Assembly (NCBI RefSeq): GCF_000007305.1
Contig: NC_003413.1
Span: 372,001-436,000, forward strand
Reading direction: 5' to 3'
Length of the DNA: 64,000 nucleotides
From: Pyrococcus furiosus DSM 3638
Lineage (GTDB): Archaea > Methanobacteriota_B > Thermococci > Thermococcales > Thermococcaceae
The first letter of the stretch is position 1, and every line of letters starts with the position of its first letter. The notes beneath the pieces were generated by a model. It worked only from the letters and a program-made list of their open reading frames with translations, ran no database searches and was not told where the DNA came from. Positions 35,242-44,243 of this stretch are shown in pieces. The translations under genes were made by a program, and so were the position numbers.

Positions 35242-36231
35242 TCATACCTTCATTACGTAGAAGTATCTCGCAAGAGATGAGTGCACTCTCTGATAAAACC
35301 TATCAATTACTTTAAATCCTATGCTCTCCGCAACATCAATGGCATCAAAATCTTCAGGGAAAGCTATGCTTAAATACCCCTCGAGTACTTCATACATGCT
35401 CTCTAGGGCCTTTTTATAGAGCATATCTCTTTCCATTGAGAGTGTTGTTGAAGACCCATAAGGAGGATCGGTTGCTATGGCTTCAAAAGTTTTTCCTGGG
35501 AATGCTTCCTTAATTCTGGTGGCGTCACCAACTTTAACTACGTAGTCTTTAATTCCGTAGTACTCTAGGTTTATCTTTGCTCCCTCTACCATGTCTTCCC
35601 TTATATCTAAACCATAAACTTTAAGCCCCATTAATCCCGCTTCAATTAGCATTCCTCCTGTCCCCATAAATGGGTCTAGCAACTCCCTTGTAGCTCGGGT
35701 AAGATTTACCATTGCTCGAGCGATTCTCGGTGGCAAAGCTATTGGTCTTGAAAATGGTCTTCTGTCTGCTTTTCTGTTCTCGAATTCTTTTCCTTTAAAT
35801 TCTCTTATTCTAACTCCAAGCCAGAGTTTTTCTCCACAGTAAATCCTAATAACAGTAGTTGGGCTTGAGAGGTTAACTTTGAAGCCTTTTGAATATATTG
35901 TTCCCCCAATTATCTTGTCTAGGTCTTGGATATCATAAATACAATTCGCCATTCTTTCTTTTCTTACGGCGAAACTCCCCTTAATTACACCCTCCCAATT
36001 GCATGATTTTGAAAATTCTATTATCTCCTCTGGTGAATCTGATGAAAAGAGCAAAATTCCATATTCATGAGCCATCCCGAGTCTCTCAAAAAATTTCAGA
36101 TCTTCTACTTCTCCCCATACAAACAAATAATCCTTCCCATTTACTTTACCCTTTCCCAGTTCCGAAAGGGCCTCCACCTCTGCAACGGCCATTTCAGGGA
36201 TATTTCCCAAAATTTCAACATAGAACTTCAT
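35242..36231 (-). CDS. tRNA (guanine10-N2) methyltransferase, Trm-G10
   Basis: 329 aa: an N-terminal THUMP domain (about residues 50-150) and a Rossmann methyltransferase with LLDPFMGTGGMLIEAGL, AdoMet loop YGLDIREDM and catalytic DPPYG. This is the Pyrococcus enzyme that makes m2G/m2,2G at position 10. ATG 36231 has no ribosome binding site; the AT-rich TTTTTTAACC about 30 bases upstream suggests a leaderless message. It is first of the trm-han-carS run. Confidence 0.9.
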   Translation of the reverse strand: MKFYVEILGNIPEMAVAEVEALSELGKGKVNGKDYLFVWGEVEDLKFFERLGMAHEYGILLFSSDSPEEIIEFSKSCNWEGVIKGSFAVRKERMANCIYDIQDLDKIIGGTIYSKGFKVNLSSPTTVIRIYCGEKLWLGVRIREFKGKEFENRKADRRPFSRPIALPPRIARAMVNLTRATRELLDPFMGTGGMLIEAGLMGLKVYGLDIREDMVEGAKINLEYYGIKDYVVKVGDATRIKEAFPGKTFEAIATDPPYGSSTTLSMERDMLYKKALESMYEVLEGYLSIAFPEDFDAIDVAESIGFKVIDRFYQRVHSSLARYFYVMKV

Positions 36232-36266
36232 CAATGCTCAAATAAAAAAGAAGGTTAAAAAATTAT

Positions 36267-36845
36267 CTACTGAGAACCTATAACCTTAATCCTTACCTCT
36301 ACGCTGTCTGTCATGCATTCATTTCCTGAATCCCCATCGAACTTGAACCTAAACTTAACTGGTAGCACTTCTTTTTCCTTTAGTTTTCCTGAAAATATCA
36401 AAATATCTTTGCCTGCAAGTTTGTTTAGCTTGCTTTTGACTATTTCACTTCCATTTGCAATGATTGTGGCTGTTATACATTTGCTTAGCTCCCCTACATC
36501 ATCAGTTAAGTCAAAAGGCTTTTCTGCAGGGGATAATTCGTCTTCTCTGTCTACAATATACAAAACAATTGAGATATTTGAAACCTCTACATTGCCATAG
36601 TTCTTTATGTAGAAACTAACATCTTCCACGTCTCCAGGCTTCATGTCTTTAAGTTCAAAGAGCTTTAGTGTCTCATAAAACCTGTTGTTGTCCTTTCCTA
36701 TCCTAATGTCGAATTCTCCACTGGATATGCTGTTTCCCTGGGAGTCAGCTATATCCAAAAAAGATCCCCTTGCTGTCGATGCTAAAATAACAATAACCCC
36801 AACAACGAGTATACCAAGTATTATTTTGTTATTTTTAATCTTCAT
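36267..36845 (-). CDS. TasA/CalY-like secreted surface protein
   Basis: 192 aa. Signal/anchor helix at residues 9-27, then ARGSFLDIADSQGNSISSG and EFDIRIG, which match the start of mature TasA/camelysin proteins (F-x-D...GN...G.hDh.h). The rest is a beta-sandwich-like stretch (SFYIKNYGNVEVSNISIVLY) with two cysteines, Cys about 127 and 176, able to pair. TasA relatives form fibres or bundling pili in archaea. No SipW-like peptidase is adjacent. GGTGGTAAAAA precedes the ATG; a strong TATA (AATTTATAAAGAA) lies near 36891-36903. Confidence 0.6.
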   Translation of the reverse strand: MKIKNNKIILGILVVGVIVILASTARGSFLDIADSQGNSISSGEFDIRIGKDNNRFYETLKLFELKDMKPGDVEDVSFYIKNYGNVEVSNISIVLYIVDREDELSPAEKPFDLTDDVGELSKCITATIIANGSEIVKSKLNKLAGKDILIFSGKLKEKEVLPVKFRFKFDGDSGNECMTDSVEVRIKVIGSQ

Positions 36846-36965
36846 TTTTTACCACCTTCAAAAGTTTTTACAAAAATTTGACGGCGTTCTTCTTTATAAA
36901 TTTTATGATAGGATATAAAAGAATTTGAGAAACTAAAACAAAAATACAACTAAAAATAGTAAAAA

Positions 36966-37916
36966 TCAGGCCTTTAGAAGCTCCCTAACAGTTCTTCTCA
37001 CAGCCTCGTAGCTATTCATTTTGGGCTTCCAACCAGTGGATTTTGCTTTAGTTATGTCGAGTAACATGAACTTTACATCCCCTTTCCAGCCTCTTCCACC
37101 GTCAACTCCACCCGTGAACCGGAATTCTGGATTTAGGCCCATTTCTTCACTTACAATTTCAGCTATTTCCTTAACTGTAATCCAGTCTTCATTACCTAGG
37201 TTATAAACATCGTAGATTTTTCCTTCTTTTTTAAAGTACTCAAAGATGTGAAGCATTCCCTCGACAGTATCACTTACGTGGAGGTAGCTTTTTCTCTGAG
37301 TTCCGTCTCCAAGAATTTCTAAAACCTCAGGATTCTTCTTGAGTTTGTTTATGAAGTCGTAAATTACTCCATGATTCGCCCTTGCCCCTATTATGTTTGC
37401 AAGCCTAAATACTACTGCATGGAATTCGAATATGTGGGCATATCCACTAATTAAGGCCTCTGCAGCCAGCTTTGCACCTCCATAGACGCTTATTGGCTCT
37501 AGGGGACCATAATCTTCTGGTGTTGGAATGACTTTCGCATCTCCATATACCGTGGAAGATGATGTAAAGATGAGATACTTAACGTTTGAATCTTTTATTG
37601 CCTGGAGGAGGTTGTATGTTATTAGAACGTTTGTCTCGTAGAGAAGCTCTGGGCTTTGAGCACTTATCCTAACTTCTGGGTTTGCTGCTAGATGATAGAC
37701 AATATCAACGTCTTCTACAGCTTCTTTTACAATATTTGGATCTCTCATATCCCCTTTTATGAACTCAAATCTGCTGTTATCTAACCACTGTTCTATGTTC
37801 TTAAGACTCCCCGCACTTAAATCGTCGAGGACTCTAACTCTATAGCCCCTTTCCATTAAGGCATCTACAAGGTGTGAACCAATAAATCCTGCCCCTCCAG
37901 TGACTAATACCTTCAT
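36966..37916 (-). CDS. NAD-dependent sugar-nucleotide epimerase (GalE-like SDR)
   Basis: 316 aa extended short-chain dehydrogenase: NAD motif GGAGFIGSH (residues 7-15), catalytic SSSTVYGD and YGGAK (Tyr-x3-Lys), and a C-terminal substrate domain. UDP-glucose 4-epimerase is the usual call, but UDP-GlcNAc or other epimerase activity is just as possible. GGAGGTAAGAA sits before ATG 37916, five bases after the membrane gene, so it is last in the first MoxR operon. Likely supplies sugars for surface glycans. Confidence 0.85.
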   Translation of the reverse strand: MKVLVTGGAGFIGSHLVDALMERGYRVRVLDDLSAGSLKNIEQWLDNSRFEFIKGDMRDPNIVKEAVEDVDIVYHLAANPEVRISAQSPELLYETNVLITYNLLQAIKDSNVKYLIFTSSSTVYGDAKVIPTPEDYGPLEPISVYGGAKLAAEALISGYAHIFEFHAVVFRLANIIGARANHGVIYDFINKLKKNPEVLEILGDGTQRKSYLHVSDTVEGMLHIFEYFKKEGKIYDVYNLGNEDWITVKEIAEIVSEEMGLNPEFRFTGGVDGGRGWKGDVKFMLLDITKAKSTGWKPKMNSYEAVRRTVRELLKA

Positions 37917-37921
37917 ATTTC

Positions 37922-38437
37922 TTACCTCCTTGTTGGTTGAAATACAAGATATATAACTAACAAAGAGCCGGCCATTATTATGGAAATATATTCCCCAGGA
38001 AGCTCAATAAGTTCCCCAACTAGGGCAGGGGAAATTATTAAGCTGAAGACTGCAGCGGGTATTAAAATACTATGGAAATTCTCTATATGAAGTAAGCCCG
38101 CTATAATTAATCCCAAATAATAAAAGTAGTCTCTAAGTACTCCCAGGAAGAATAAAGGTAAGTAGTATAGATCTGTCTTTTGTAACTTTTTTCCCTCAAT
38201 GCTCTCTTTTAAGGCCAATAGAGAAGGAATTATGGCCATCAATGTTGTTTTTATTGTTTCATATGAGATAAGCTCTTTGACTTCCACAAACTGAAACGTT
38301 ATAATGGTGTACATGACAAATAGCAAATAAGTAAGATCCCTACTTCTTCTTCCGACTAAATAAATCAGTGGAATTAGGAGTACGGCTGGATTTCTTAATA
38401 TTGCCCCTCCAGTTAAAGAAGTTATGACTCCTATCAT
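37922..38437 (-). CDS. Membrane protein of the first MoxR operon, 171 aa
   Basis: About five or six membrane helices cover nearly the whole length, with short basic loops (VGRRSRDL, RR at the C-terminus). No family recognised. The start at 38437 overlaps the DUF58 stop by four bases. A membrane protein of similar rank follows DUF58 in the second cluster (50811-51626), but the two do not align obviously. Confidence 0.65.
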   Translation of the reverse strand: MIGVITSLTGGAILRNPAVLLIPLIYLVGRRSRDLTYLLFVMYTIITFQFVEVKELISYETIKTTLMAIIPSLLALKESIEGKKLQKTDLYYLPLFFLGVLRDYFYYLGLIIAGLLHIENFHSILIPAAVFSLIISPALVGELIELPGEYISIIMAGSLLVIYLVFQPTRR

Positions 38438-39690
38438 TCTAATCCCCTCAGCACTTCCTCATAATCGTAAGGTTCAAGATCTATAACTGGAACAATGGTA
38501 GAAAACTTCCTAAGCATTAGCTCTCTCTCCTTATAACTTTCATAAAGCATTTTTAAAACTTCTTTGTCTACCTCATATGGGTAGAATAGGACGGGATTTG
38601 GTGAGAAGATAATAATTTTGTGTTTTTTCTTTAGCATAACAACCAAAGAATATAGTAAAGATGTGTTGCTCATTAAGTCTGTGATTATAAGCAGATAGGA
38701 AGGACTTTTTATTGAAAGTAAAGCTTCTGCAATCCCTACTTTTTTCGGAAAAACTTTTCTTAGAAACTTTCTTCCTTTTTCTGAGAATGAAGATAGACTA
38801 GCTTTTAAACTAGAGATACCACGTTCCCTTCTGACTTTTAGATCACTTCTAATCTTCTCTAGATGGGCAACTCCCTTTCCAGGTTCAATAACCTTGTATC
38901 CTCCTTCCCAATACCTTATAAGCCCCACTCTATATCCCGCCTTTACAAGGAGTCCAGTGAGGTAAAGGGCGAGAGATGAGCCATAGTCAATCTTGCCTTT
39001 TCTCATTTCTCTTGTTTCATCTAATACAATGTAGACATCACTGTCTCTTTCCTTCAAAAATTCTCTTATAATTAGTTTCCTAATTCTAGAACTTGCCTTC
39101 CAGTCTATTCTTCTTATGTCATCTCCAGGATAATACTCCCTTAGCCCATAAAAGTCAACGGTTTCAGATCCAATAAGAGCTCTTTTGTAAGACTCCTTTA
39201 GCCTAACATTTCTGGCCTCTTTCACACCCTCCTTAATTGAATCCACAGAAGGAACTACGCCAATGTTCATCGAGGCTTCTTCGGTTTCAAAATTCAAAAG
39301 CCCATATAGATCTTGAACTAGGAGGGAAACCCCAATATTATAGGAGCCCTTGAGTAGTGGGGTTACTTTTAGCTTAATAAACCCTCCTCTCTTTATTGGA
39401 ACTTCTTTCAAACCCTCCACTTTAACTTCAAAGGGAACCTTGACAATTGGTTTAATTATTGTAGGACTTCCATTATTTCTTATTTTTATTAGGAAGTCAT
39501 ACTGTTTTCCTTCTTCAAGCTCCCCGGGCCCTTCAATTTCAAATGAAATTTTAGGAGAAAAGGAAAAATGAGCGAGTTTTATATAGGCTATAATCCCAGC
39601 TCCAAAAAGAGGGCCAAATAAGCTTCCAGTAAGAAATCCATGAAGTGCTCCAAGAAGAGAAAGTGTAACGAGAATGTCCTCTCTCTTCAT
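38434..39690 (-). CDS. DUF58 (vWA-like) protein, first cluster
   Basis: 418 aa: two membrane helices at about 8-40, an immunoglobulin-like stretch (IEGPGELEEGKQYDFLIKIR), and the DUF58 region with YYPGDDIRRIDWKASSR followed by a vWA-like domain with DETREMRKG (partial MIDAS). DUF58 proteins work with MoxR AAA+ ATPases as a metal-insertion or assembly pair. Start ATG 39690 overlaps the MoxR stop (ATGA), and the end overlaps the next gene by four bases. Confidence 0.85.
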   Translation of the reverse strand: MKREDILVTLSLLGALHGFLTGSLFGPLFGAGIIAYIKLAHFSFSPKISFEIEGPGELEEGKQYDFLIKIRNNGSPTIIKPIVKVPFEVKVEGLKEVPIKRGGFIKLKVTPLLKGSYNIGVSLLVQDLYGLLNFETEEASMNIGVVPSVDSIKEGVKEARNVRLKESYKRALIGSETVDFYGLREYYPGDDIRRIDWKASSRIRKLIIREFLKERDSDVYIVLDETREMRKGKIDYGSSLALYLTGLLVKAGYRVGLIRYWEGGYKVIEPGKGVAHLEKIRSDLKVRRERGISSLKASLSSFSEKGRKFLRKVFPKKVGIAEALLSIKSPSYLLIITDLMSNTSLLYSLVVMLKKKHKIIIFSPNPVLFYPYEVDKEVLKMLYESYKERELMLRKFSTIVPVIDLEPYDYEEVLRGLE

Positions 39691-40625
39691 ATGGGCACCT
39701 CAACCTTATCTAAAATTTCCTTGATTACTGTATCTCCTTTAATCCCCTCTATTTCATATTCAGGCTTGACTATAAGCCTGTGAGCGAGAACTGGAATCGC
39801 CATTGACTTCACATCATCGGGAATAACGTAGTCTCTTCCTTCTAGAAAGGCCTTCGCCTTTGCTGCGTACAATAGGTGTTCAGCTGCTCTAGGTGAAGCT
39901 CCTACTAAAAGTCTTTCATCCTTTCTGGTCTCGACAATTATTGAGTGGAGATATTTGAGAACTTCTTCACTTGTCCTAACTCTTTTTACAGTTTCAATCG
40001 CCTCAAGGATTTCAGATTTTGAGAATATAGTTTTGACTTCATAGAACTCTCCTTTATCTTTCCTTTTAAGCATCTCCAATTCTTCCTCAATACTTGGGTA
40101 TCCTACTTTGATTTCAAGAAGAAATCTGTCTATTTGGGCCTCAGGAAGGTTGTAAACTCCTTCAAATTCAAGTGGATTTCTAGTGGCAATTACCAGGAAA
40201 GGTCTTTCCAAAGAAAATGTTTTTCCCTCTATAGTAACTTGTCTCTCTTGCATGGCCTCTAGTAAAGCTGATTGAGTCTTTGGTTGAGCTCTGTTGATTT
40301 CATCTGCTAAAACCACATTTGCAAATATTGGTCCCTTCTTTATTTTCCAATTTCCATCAACTTGGTCATAATATACGGTCCCGAGAATATCTGCAGGGAG
40401 AAGGTCTGGAGTTAATTGTATTCTTGAAAATTTTAGCCCCAAAGCCTGGGCAAAACTCTTAGCTATTGTGGTTTTAGCTACTCCAGGTAGTCCTTCGATT
40501 AGTACGTGGCCCTCTGCAAGCAGAGCTACAGCTAGAAGCTCTATAACTTCATCTTTTCCAACGACAGCTTTATGAATTTCTTTTTTGAGCTTTAGAAGGA
40601 ATTTTTCCCCTGATACCACTCTCAC
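39687..40625 (-). CDS. MoxR-type AAA+ ATPase, first cluster
   Basis: About 312 aa. Walker A EGLPGVAKTT, Walker B VLADEINRAQPKTQSALLEAMQE, sensor 1 VIATRNPLEFEGVY and arginine-finger region GASPRAAEHLL. Starts are crowded: TTG 40628, GTG 40625 and GTG 40619 all follow GGAGG; GTG 40625 has the nearest acceptable spacing. The 5' end overlaps the DUF4350 gene by about 56 bases. It is expected to remodel or activate partners encoded in the same operon. Confidence 0.88.
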   Translation of the reverse strand: MRVVSGEKFLLKLKKEIHKAVVGKDEVIELLAVALLAEGHVLIEGLPGVAKTTIAKSFAQALGLKFSRIQLTPDLLPADILGTVYYDQVDGNWKIKKGPIFANVVLADEINRAQPKTQSALLEAMQERQVTIEGKTFSLERPFLVIATRNPLEFEGVYNLPEAQIDRFLLEIKVGYPSIEEELEMLKRKDKGEFYEVKTIFSKSEILEAIETVKRVRTSEEVLKYLHSIIVETRKDERLLVGASPRAAEHLLYAAKAKAFLEGRDYVIPDDVKSMAIPVLAHRLIVKPEYEIEGIKGDTVIKEILDKVEVPI

Positions 40626-41634
40626 CAAGCCTCCTTGATTTTTCTATTCCTCTAATAATCTTTTTAAGTATTCTTTCATCGTACCCTTCCTTTTTGAGCT
40701 CCTCAATAATGTCATCAATTGTTGTTTTTTCCTCTCCAAAGATTCTGTTAAGGATCTTATTCATTAATTTTAGTCCAAGCTTAATAGTTTTTGTTGCCAT
40801 TCCACTTTCTATAAATAGGGCAATAAGAGTTACCGTAGAGATTACTAAGAAAGCTAACTGTTTGTTTACCTCCCTTCTAATTGTAACGGTTCCTGTCTGA
40901 ACAATATTAAATCCTGAGTGATGAGCTTCATCAATATATGCCGGATACTCCACATATGCCTCAACAAAGCTTTCTATAAACTTGGAATTATATTTGAACA
41001 TTTCGTTTGTGAAAACACTTGGGTCTGAAAACAGGACTATTTTTCCCTTTCCGTAATCTAAAGTTGCCATGATGGAATACTGACGAAAGCTTCTCCCGAG
41101 CATTGTGATTTTACTCGTAACTATGCTTCCGTTTGACCAGGTTATTACTGAAGGAACGTTTAAGATTATCATCTCAACATTTTCTAGGTTCTCATCGTTA
41201 ATTCTAACCACAACTGGAAAATTGTAATTTTTTGAATAGAAAACGTCTATTGGCTGAGTTTTGGCAAATCTAACAGATAAGTTTAGGCCTTCTAAAATCT
41301 CGTTTCCAGTTCCAAAATCGTCTATAAGGATAAGAATTCCCCCATTTTCGAGGAATTCTTTTATCTCTTCAATTTCTTGGCTTGAATAGCTTAAGTCTGG
41401 CCCTAAAATTATTAATGTTCCCTCTCTCTTGCCCAACTCAAAGGAATTAAATGAAATTAAAATGGGATATATTTCACCCCCCTGGAATAAGACTTTTGCA
41501 AAGGAGGATGCTCCCATTGGAGAAGGATTGAAAATGCTAAATGGAGTCGTATTTGTAAATAGAGGGACCGTTAAGGGGGATATCATGAAGAATATTCCAA
41601 TTGCGATAAGCGAGAAGTATATGGCTCTCCTCAT
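40570..41634 (-). CDS. DUF4350 membrane protein, first cluster
   Basis: 354 aa: an N-terminal membrane helix (residues 5-24), an outward DUF4350 domain with the GATase-like strand TLIILGPDLSYSSQEIEEIK and GGILILIDDFGTGNE, a second helix near 270-290, and a basic cytoplasmic tail. DUF4350 typically sits between DUF4129 and MoxR genes, as here. Start ATG 41634 overlaps the upstream stop (ATGA). Confidence 0.8.
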   Translation of the reverse strand: MRRAIYFSLIAIGIFFMISPLTVPLFTNTTPFSIFNPSPMGASSFAKVLFQGGEIYPILISFNSFELGKREGTLIILGPDLSYSSQEIEEIKEFLENGGILILIDDFGTGNEILEGLNLSVRFAKTQPIDVFYSKNYNFPVVVRINDENLENVEMIILNVPSVITWSNGSIVTSKITMLGRSFRQYSIMATLDYGKGKIVLFSDPSVFTNEMFKYNSKFIESFVEAYVEYPAYIDEAHHSGFNIVQTGTVTIRREVNKQLAFLVISTVTLIALFIESGMATKTIKLGLKLMNKILNRIFGEEKTTIDDIIEELKKEGYDERILKKIIRGIEKSRRLGESGIRGKIPSKAQKRNS

Positions 41635-43394
41635 AATTCACCACCTAGGACTTTAGTAACTATAAAGTTTGACAAAGCCCTAAAGAACTTACCTATAATA
41701 GCTCTTGTTAGTTCCATCATACCATATACGTGGACTTCATGAATTGCAGTTAATTCTTTTAGATACCTTGAAAATGGTTCATTGGAAAGAATGCTATAGA
41801 GCTCTCTAGGAGTTAGACTTGGCTTAAGATTGTACTCTGTAATTAGGGAATGATAGACTTCCCTATAGGCTTCCCTAACTGAAATTTGTTTGGTTTCATG
41901 GTCTTCCTGGGTCAAAAGTTCAGGTTTTATGGGAATCCCGAACTTGGTTCCTTGTGTTCTTGAAAATCGGAGGAGAAATACAGCTGTAATTACTATCCCT
42001 AAAATTCCTAGTATCTCAATGACTGGGAGTGTGTATACCTCAACTACCAAGGTATTTGATCTAGCAGGGGTATAGATTTCATTTCCTGGGAAAAATACGT
42101 AAATCTCGTGCCTACCTGGAGAGTTAATTGTTAAGTTGAATTCTCTGGTAAAGGGAATTACAGCCGTTAAATTTTTGTCAACGTAAACATATAGGGGTTC
42201 AACTTTTGCTGTGGAATTTATTCTAACTGTGTAAATTTCGCCTTTTTTGACTCTTTCTTCTCCAGAAATTCTTATATTGACTGGAATTCTCGTGAATATT
42301 GCTCTAACGCTTGAATTACATCCCTTATAAATTTCATTGCCGGGGTACACAATTGTTATTTCTAGCGCTTTTGGATAGTTAGAAGTGATATTGAATGAAA
42401 ATTTGCCGAGTTTGTTAGTTTTGAGAGTTACATTTAACGGAAAAATGGATATACTCTGATTTGGAATTGGATTCCCAAAATAATCTACTAAAATGCCAGA
42501 AATCTCTATAACATTATAAATATGCGAGTAAACTTTTTCAGGAACTAAGATATTTGTTGGCATCTTCGTTACGTTAAATACTAACATGTTAGACTTGACT
42601 ATAGAAGTTCCATTTTGCCCTGAAGCATAGGCAGTGTAAATTCCAAGTTTAGAGAATTTATAAACTACTGAGAATTCTCCTGTTTTGTTTATTGGAATAA
42701 TAACCCCGCTAATGTTTAAATAGACATTTTTCAGACCTGGATTGTTACCAAGGATAATTACCTCTTCTAAAACAAACGGATTTAAGTCTGTGGCAGTTAT
42801 TATAAATCCCTCATTGGCTCTGTATTTTTCTAATGCTTTCTCATAAATGGTGATCAGGCTGTTTATTCTTTCAAGTTCTTCCCTAACATCTTCTATATCC
42901 AACTTCTTAACATCCCCATTCTCTCCTATAAATTCTAATTTTCCTATCTCTTCTAAGCTATATTCTGTTTCTTCAACGCCAACTTTCATTAACTCTATTC
43001 CAGATTTTGCCTTTGTATAAGCAACATAACTTTTTGAGGACTTTAGATCTTCGAACCATGTTATGAATACCGTATTTCCCTCTACTATTTTGCTAATTCC
43101 ATTTCTGAGAGTTATAAATGGTGGCAGGAAATAGGGCATCTTTGTTTTAATTCCTTGGCTTTCATAATAGGAAGACTCCTCTATTGTCCTGTTTACTATT
43201 TCATCAAATATCCTAAAGTTTTCCTTAGTTAAATTCTCTAAAACATCCCTGGATAATTGTAGGAGAGAAGAGAAAAAAATGTAAGCACCTTCATCATTTT
43301 CTCTAGCCTTTTCATATTCTAGCTGTCTCTCAACGGCGAATATTGGAGATATCATTGTTATTAAAACTACCAAGATTACTAAAGCTTTTTTCAT
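41631..43394 (-). CDS. Secreted Ig-like/DUF4129 membrane protein, first cluster
   Basis: 587 aa. Signal peptide at 1-19 (MKKALVILVVLITMISPIFA), a helical ectodomain (to about 230), about three beta-sandwich (Ig/transthyretin-like) repeats each ending in a PGNEIY/PGNEIYKG-type loop, one membrane helix (about 470-492), and a cytoplasmic DUF4129 tail with SLTPRELYSILSNEPFSRYL. ATG 43394 follows GGTGAA. The IS copy 2 boundary is only 19 bases upstream, so the native promoter is separated from this gene and the five genes after it. Confidence 0.8.
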   Translation of the reverse strand: MKKALVILVVLITMISPIFAVERQLEYEKARENDEGAYIFFSSLLQLSRDVLENLTKENFRIFDEIVNRTIEESSYYESQGIKTKMPYFLPPFITLRNGISKIVEGNTVFITWFEDLKSSKSYVAYTKAKSGIELMKVGVEETEYSLEEIGKLEFIGENGDVKKLDIEDVREELERINSLITIYEKALEKYRANEGFIITATDLNPFVLEEVIILGNNPGLKNVYLNISGVIIPINKTGEFSVVYKFSKLGIYTAYASGQNGTSIVKSNMLVFNVTKMPTNILVPEKVYSHIYNVIEISGILVDYFGNPIPNQSISIFPLNVTLKTNKLGKFSFNITSNYPKALEITIVYPGNEIYKGCNSSVRAIFTRIPVNIRISGEERVKKGEIYTVRINSTAKVEPLYVYVDKNLTAVIPFTREFNLTINSPGRHEIYVFFPGNEIYTPARSNTLVVEVYTLPVIEILGILGIVITAVFLLRFSRTQGTKFGIPIKPELLTQEDHETKQISVREAYREVYHSLITEYNLKPSLTPRELYSILSNEPFSRYLKELTAIHEVHVYGMMELTRAIIGKFFRALSNFIVTKVLGGEL

Positions 43395-43405
43395 ATTCAC
43401 CGTAT

Positions 43406-43413
43406 CAAAAGCA
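43406..43413 (+). repeat. Left 8-bp target-site duplication of IS copy 2
   Basis: CAAAAGCA, identical to the 8 bases at 44195-44202 on the other side of the element. Eight bases is the usual IS6 duplication. Confidence 0.93.
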
Positions 43414-44194
43414 GATACTGTTAGGATAACTGGGGCATCACCTCCTGAAGCCATTCAGTAACATCACCAGGCGGATCACCAAAACTAGAATGAATTCTGA
43501 CAAAATTATACCAGAAGGCAAACAGAAAAACAAACCTATGAACCCTCCTCCAGTCTTTACCCCTGAAATTATTCCAGAAACGCTTCGTCCTCTCCTTCAA
43601 CGTCCTAAACCAGCGCTCAACACTGTTCCTCGGCCCGAAAGTCACATGCAGATAACCCAACCTCAAACTCTTAAAAGCAGACTTATACCAGCTCGCCCTG
43701 TCAACCAGAAAGACAGGCTGCCCTTCACACGACTTTAAAACAACCAGAATGAAATCCCTGGCAACCCACCAGTTTCTAACAGTCGTAATCCAGACTGCTA
43801 AAACTTCCTTGCTCTCAACGTCAATTGCAGCCCAGAGGTATCTTTTCTTCCCGTTGATTTTTATTACTGTTTCGTCAACTGCGATGAAGTTTCGCTGTTT
43901 TTTGACTGCGAGGATTTTTGGCTTGTAAACTGCTTCTGCGAGTTTTTGGACTGCCTCCCAGACTGTTACGTGACTGATTTTGAGTATTCTGGCGGTTTGC
44001 CGGTAACTGAGGCCTCGCAGGTATAATTCTACTCCCCTGATTTTCTTTTCTGGTGGGATTTTGTTGCGACGAAAGGGTTTTAAGGCTGAAACCACCCAGT
44101 AAATAATGGTTTCAGACTTCATGTTCCCCCTTCTTTTTCTAAAGTACTGCCAGTAACTTAAACCTGACACCCCACAGCTTATCCTAACAGTATC
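43414..44194 (-). mobile_element. IS6-family insertion sequence, copy 2 (781 bp), with intact target duplication
   Basis: Perfect 16-bp terminal inverted repeats (GATACTGTTAGGATAA at 43414-43429; complement at 44179-44194), one full transposase gene on the minus strand, and a matching CAAAAGCA on both flanks. The intact duplication marks a simple and comparatively recent insertion. It lies between the minus-strand TATA box (44211-44221) and the ATG at 43394. Confidence 0.96.
43421..44122 (-). CDS. IS6-family transposase, copy 2
   Basis: 233-aa DDE transposase, complete: helix-turn-helix GLSYRQTARILKISHVTVWE, Asp in FIAVDETV, Asp in FLVDRASW, Glu in SVERWFRTLKERTKRFW. I start it at ATG 44122 with AGAAGGGGGAAC upstream; the longer frame to 44203 runs out through the inverted repeat. 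Differences from copy 1 are spread over the protein, so they are not a recent duplicate of one another. Confidence 0.92.
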   Translation of the reverse strand: MKSETIIYWVVSALKPFRRNKIPPEKKIRGVELYLRGLSYRQTARILKISHVTVWEAVQKLAEAVYKPKILAVKKQRNFIAVDETVIKINGKKRYLWAAIDVESKEVLAVWITTVRNWWVARDFILVVLKSCEGQPVFLVDRASWYKSAFKSLRLGYLHVTFGPRNSVERWFRTLKERTKRFWNNFRGKDWRRVHRFVFLFAFWYNFVRIHSSFGDPPGDVTEWLQEVMPQLS

Positions 44195-44202
44195 CAAAAG
44201 CA
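44195..44202 (+). repeat. Right 8-bp target-site duplication of IS copy 2
   Basis: CAAAAGCA, the matching copy of 43406-43413. Confidence 0.93.
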
Positions 44203-44243
44203 ATAAGAAAGATTTATTAAAGTTAACGGTTCGCTATTTTCCG
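44203..44243. promoter_or_regulatory. Shared divergent TATA region
   Basis: GATTTATTAAAG (44211-44222) reads as a TATA element in both directions. On the plus strand it lies about 25 bases before ATG 44244, which lacks a ribosome binding site (leaderless). On the minus strand it would have driven the first MoxR operon before IS copy 2 entered. Confidence 0.6.
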
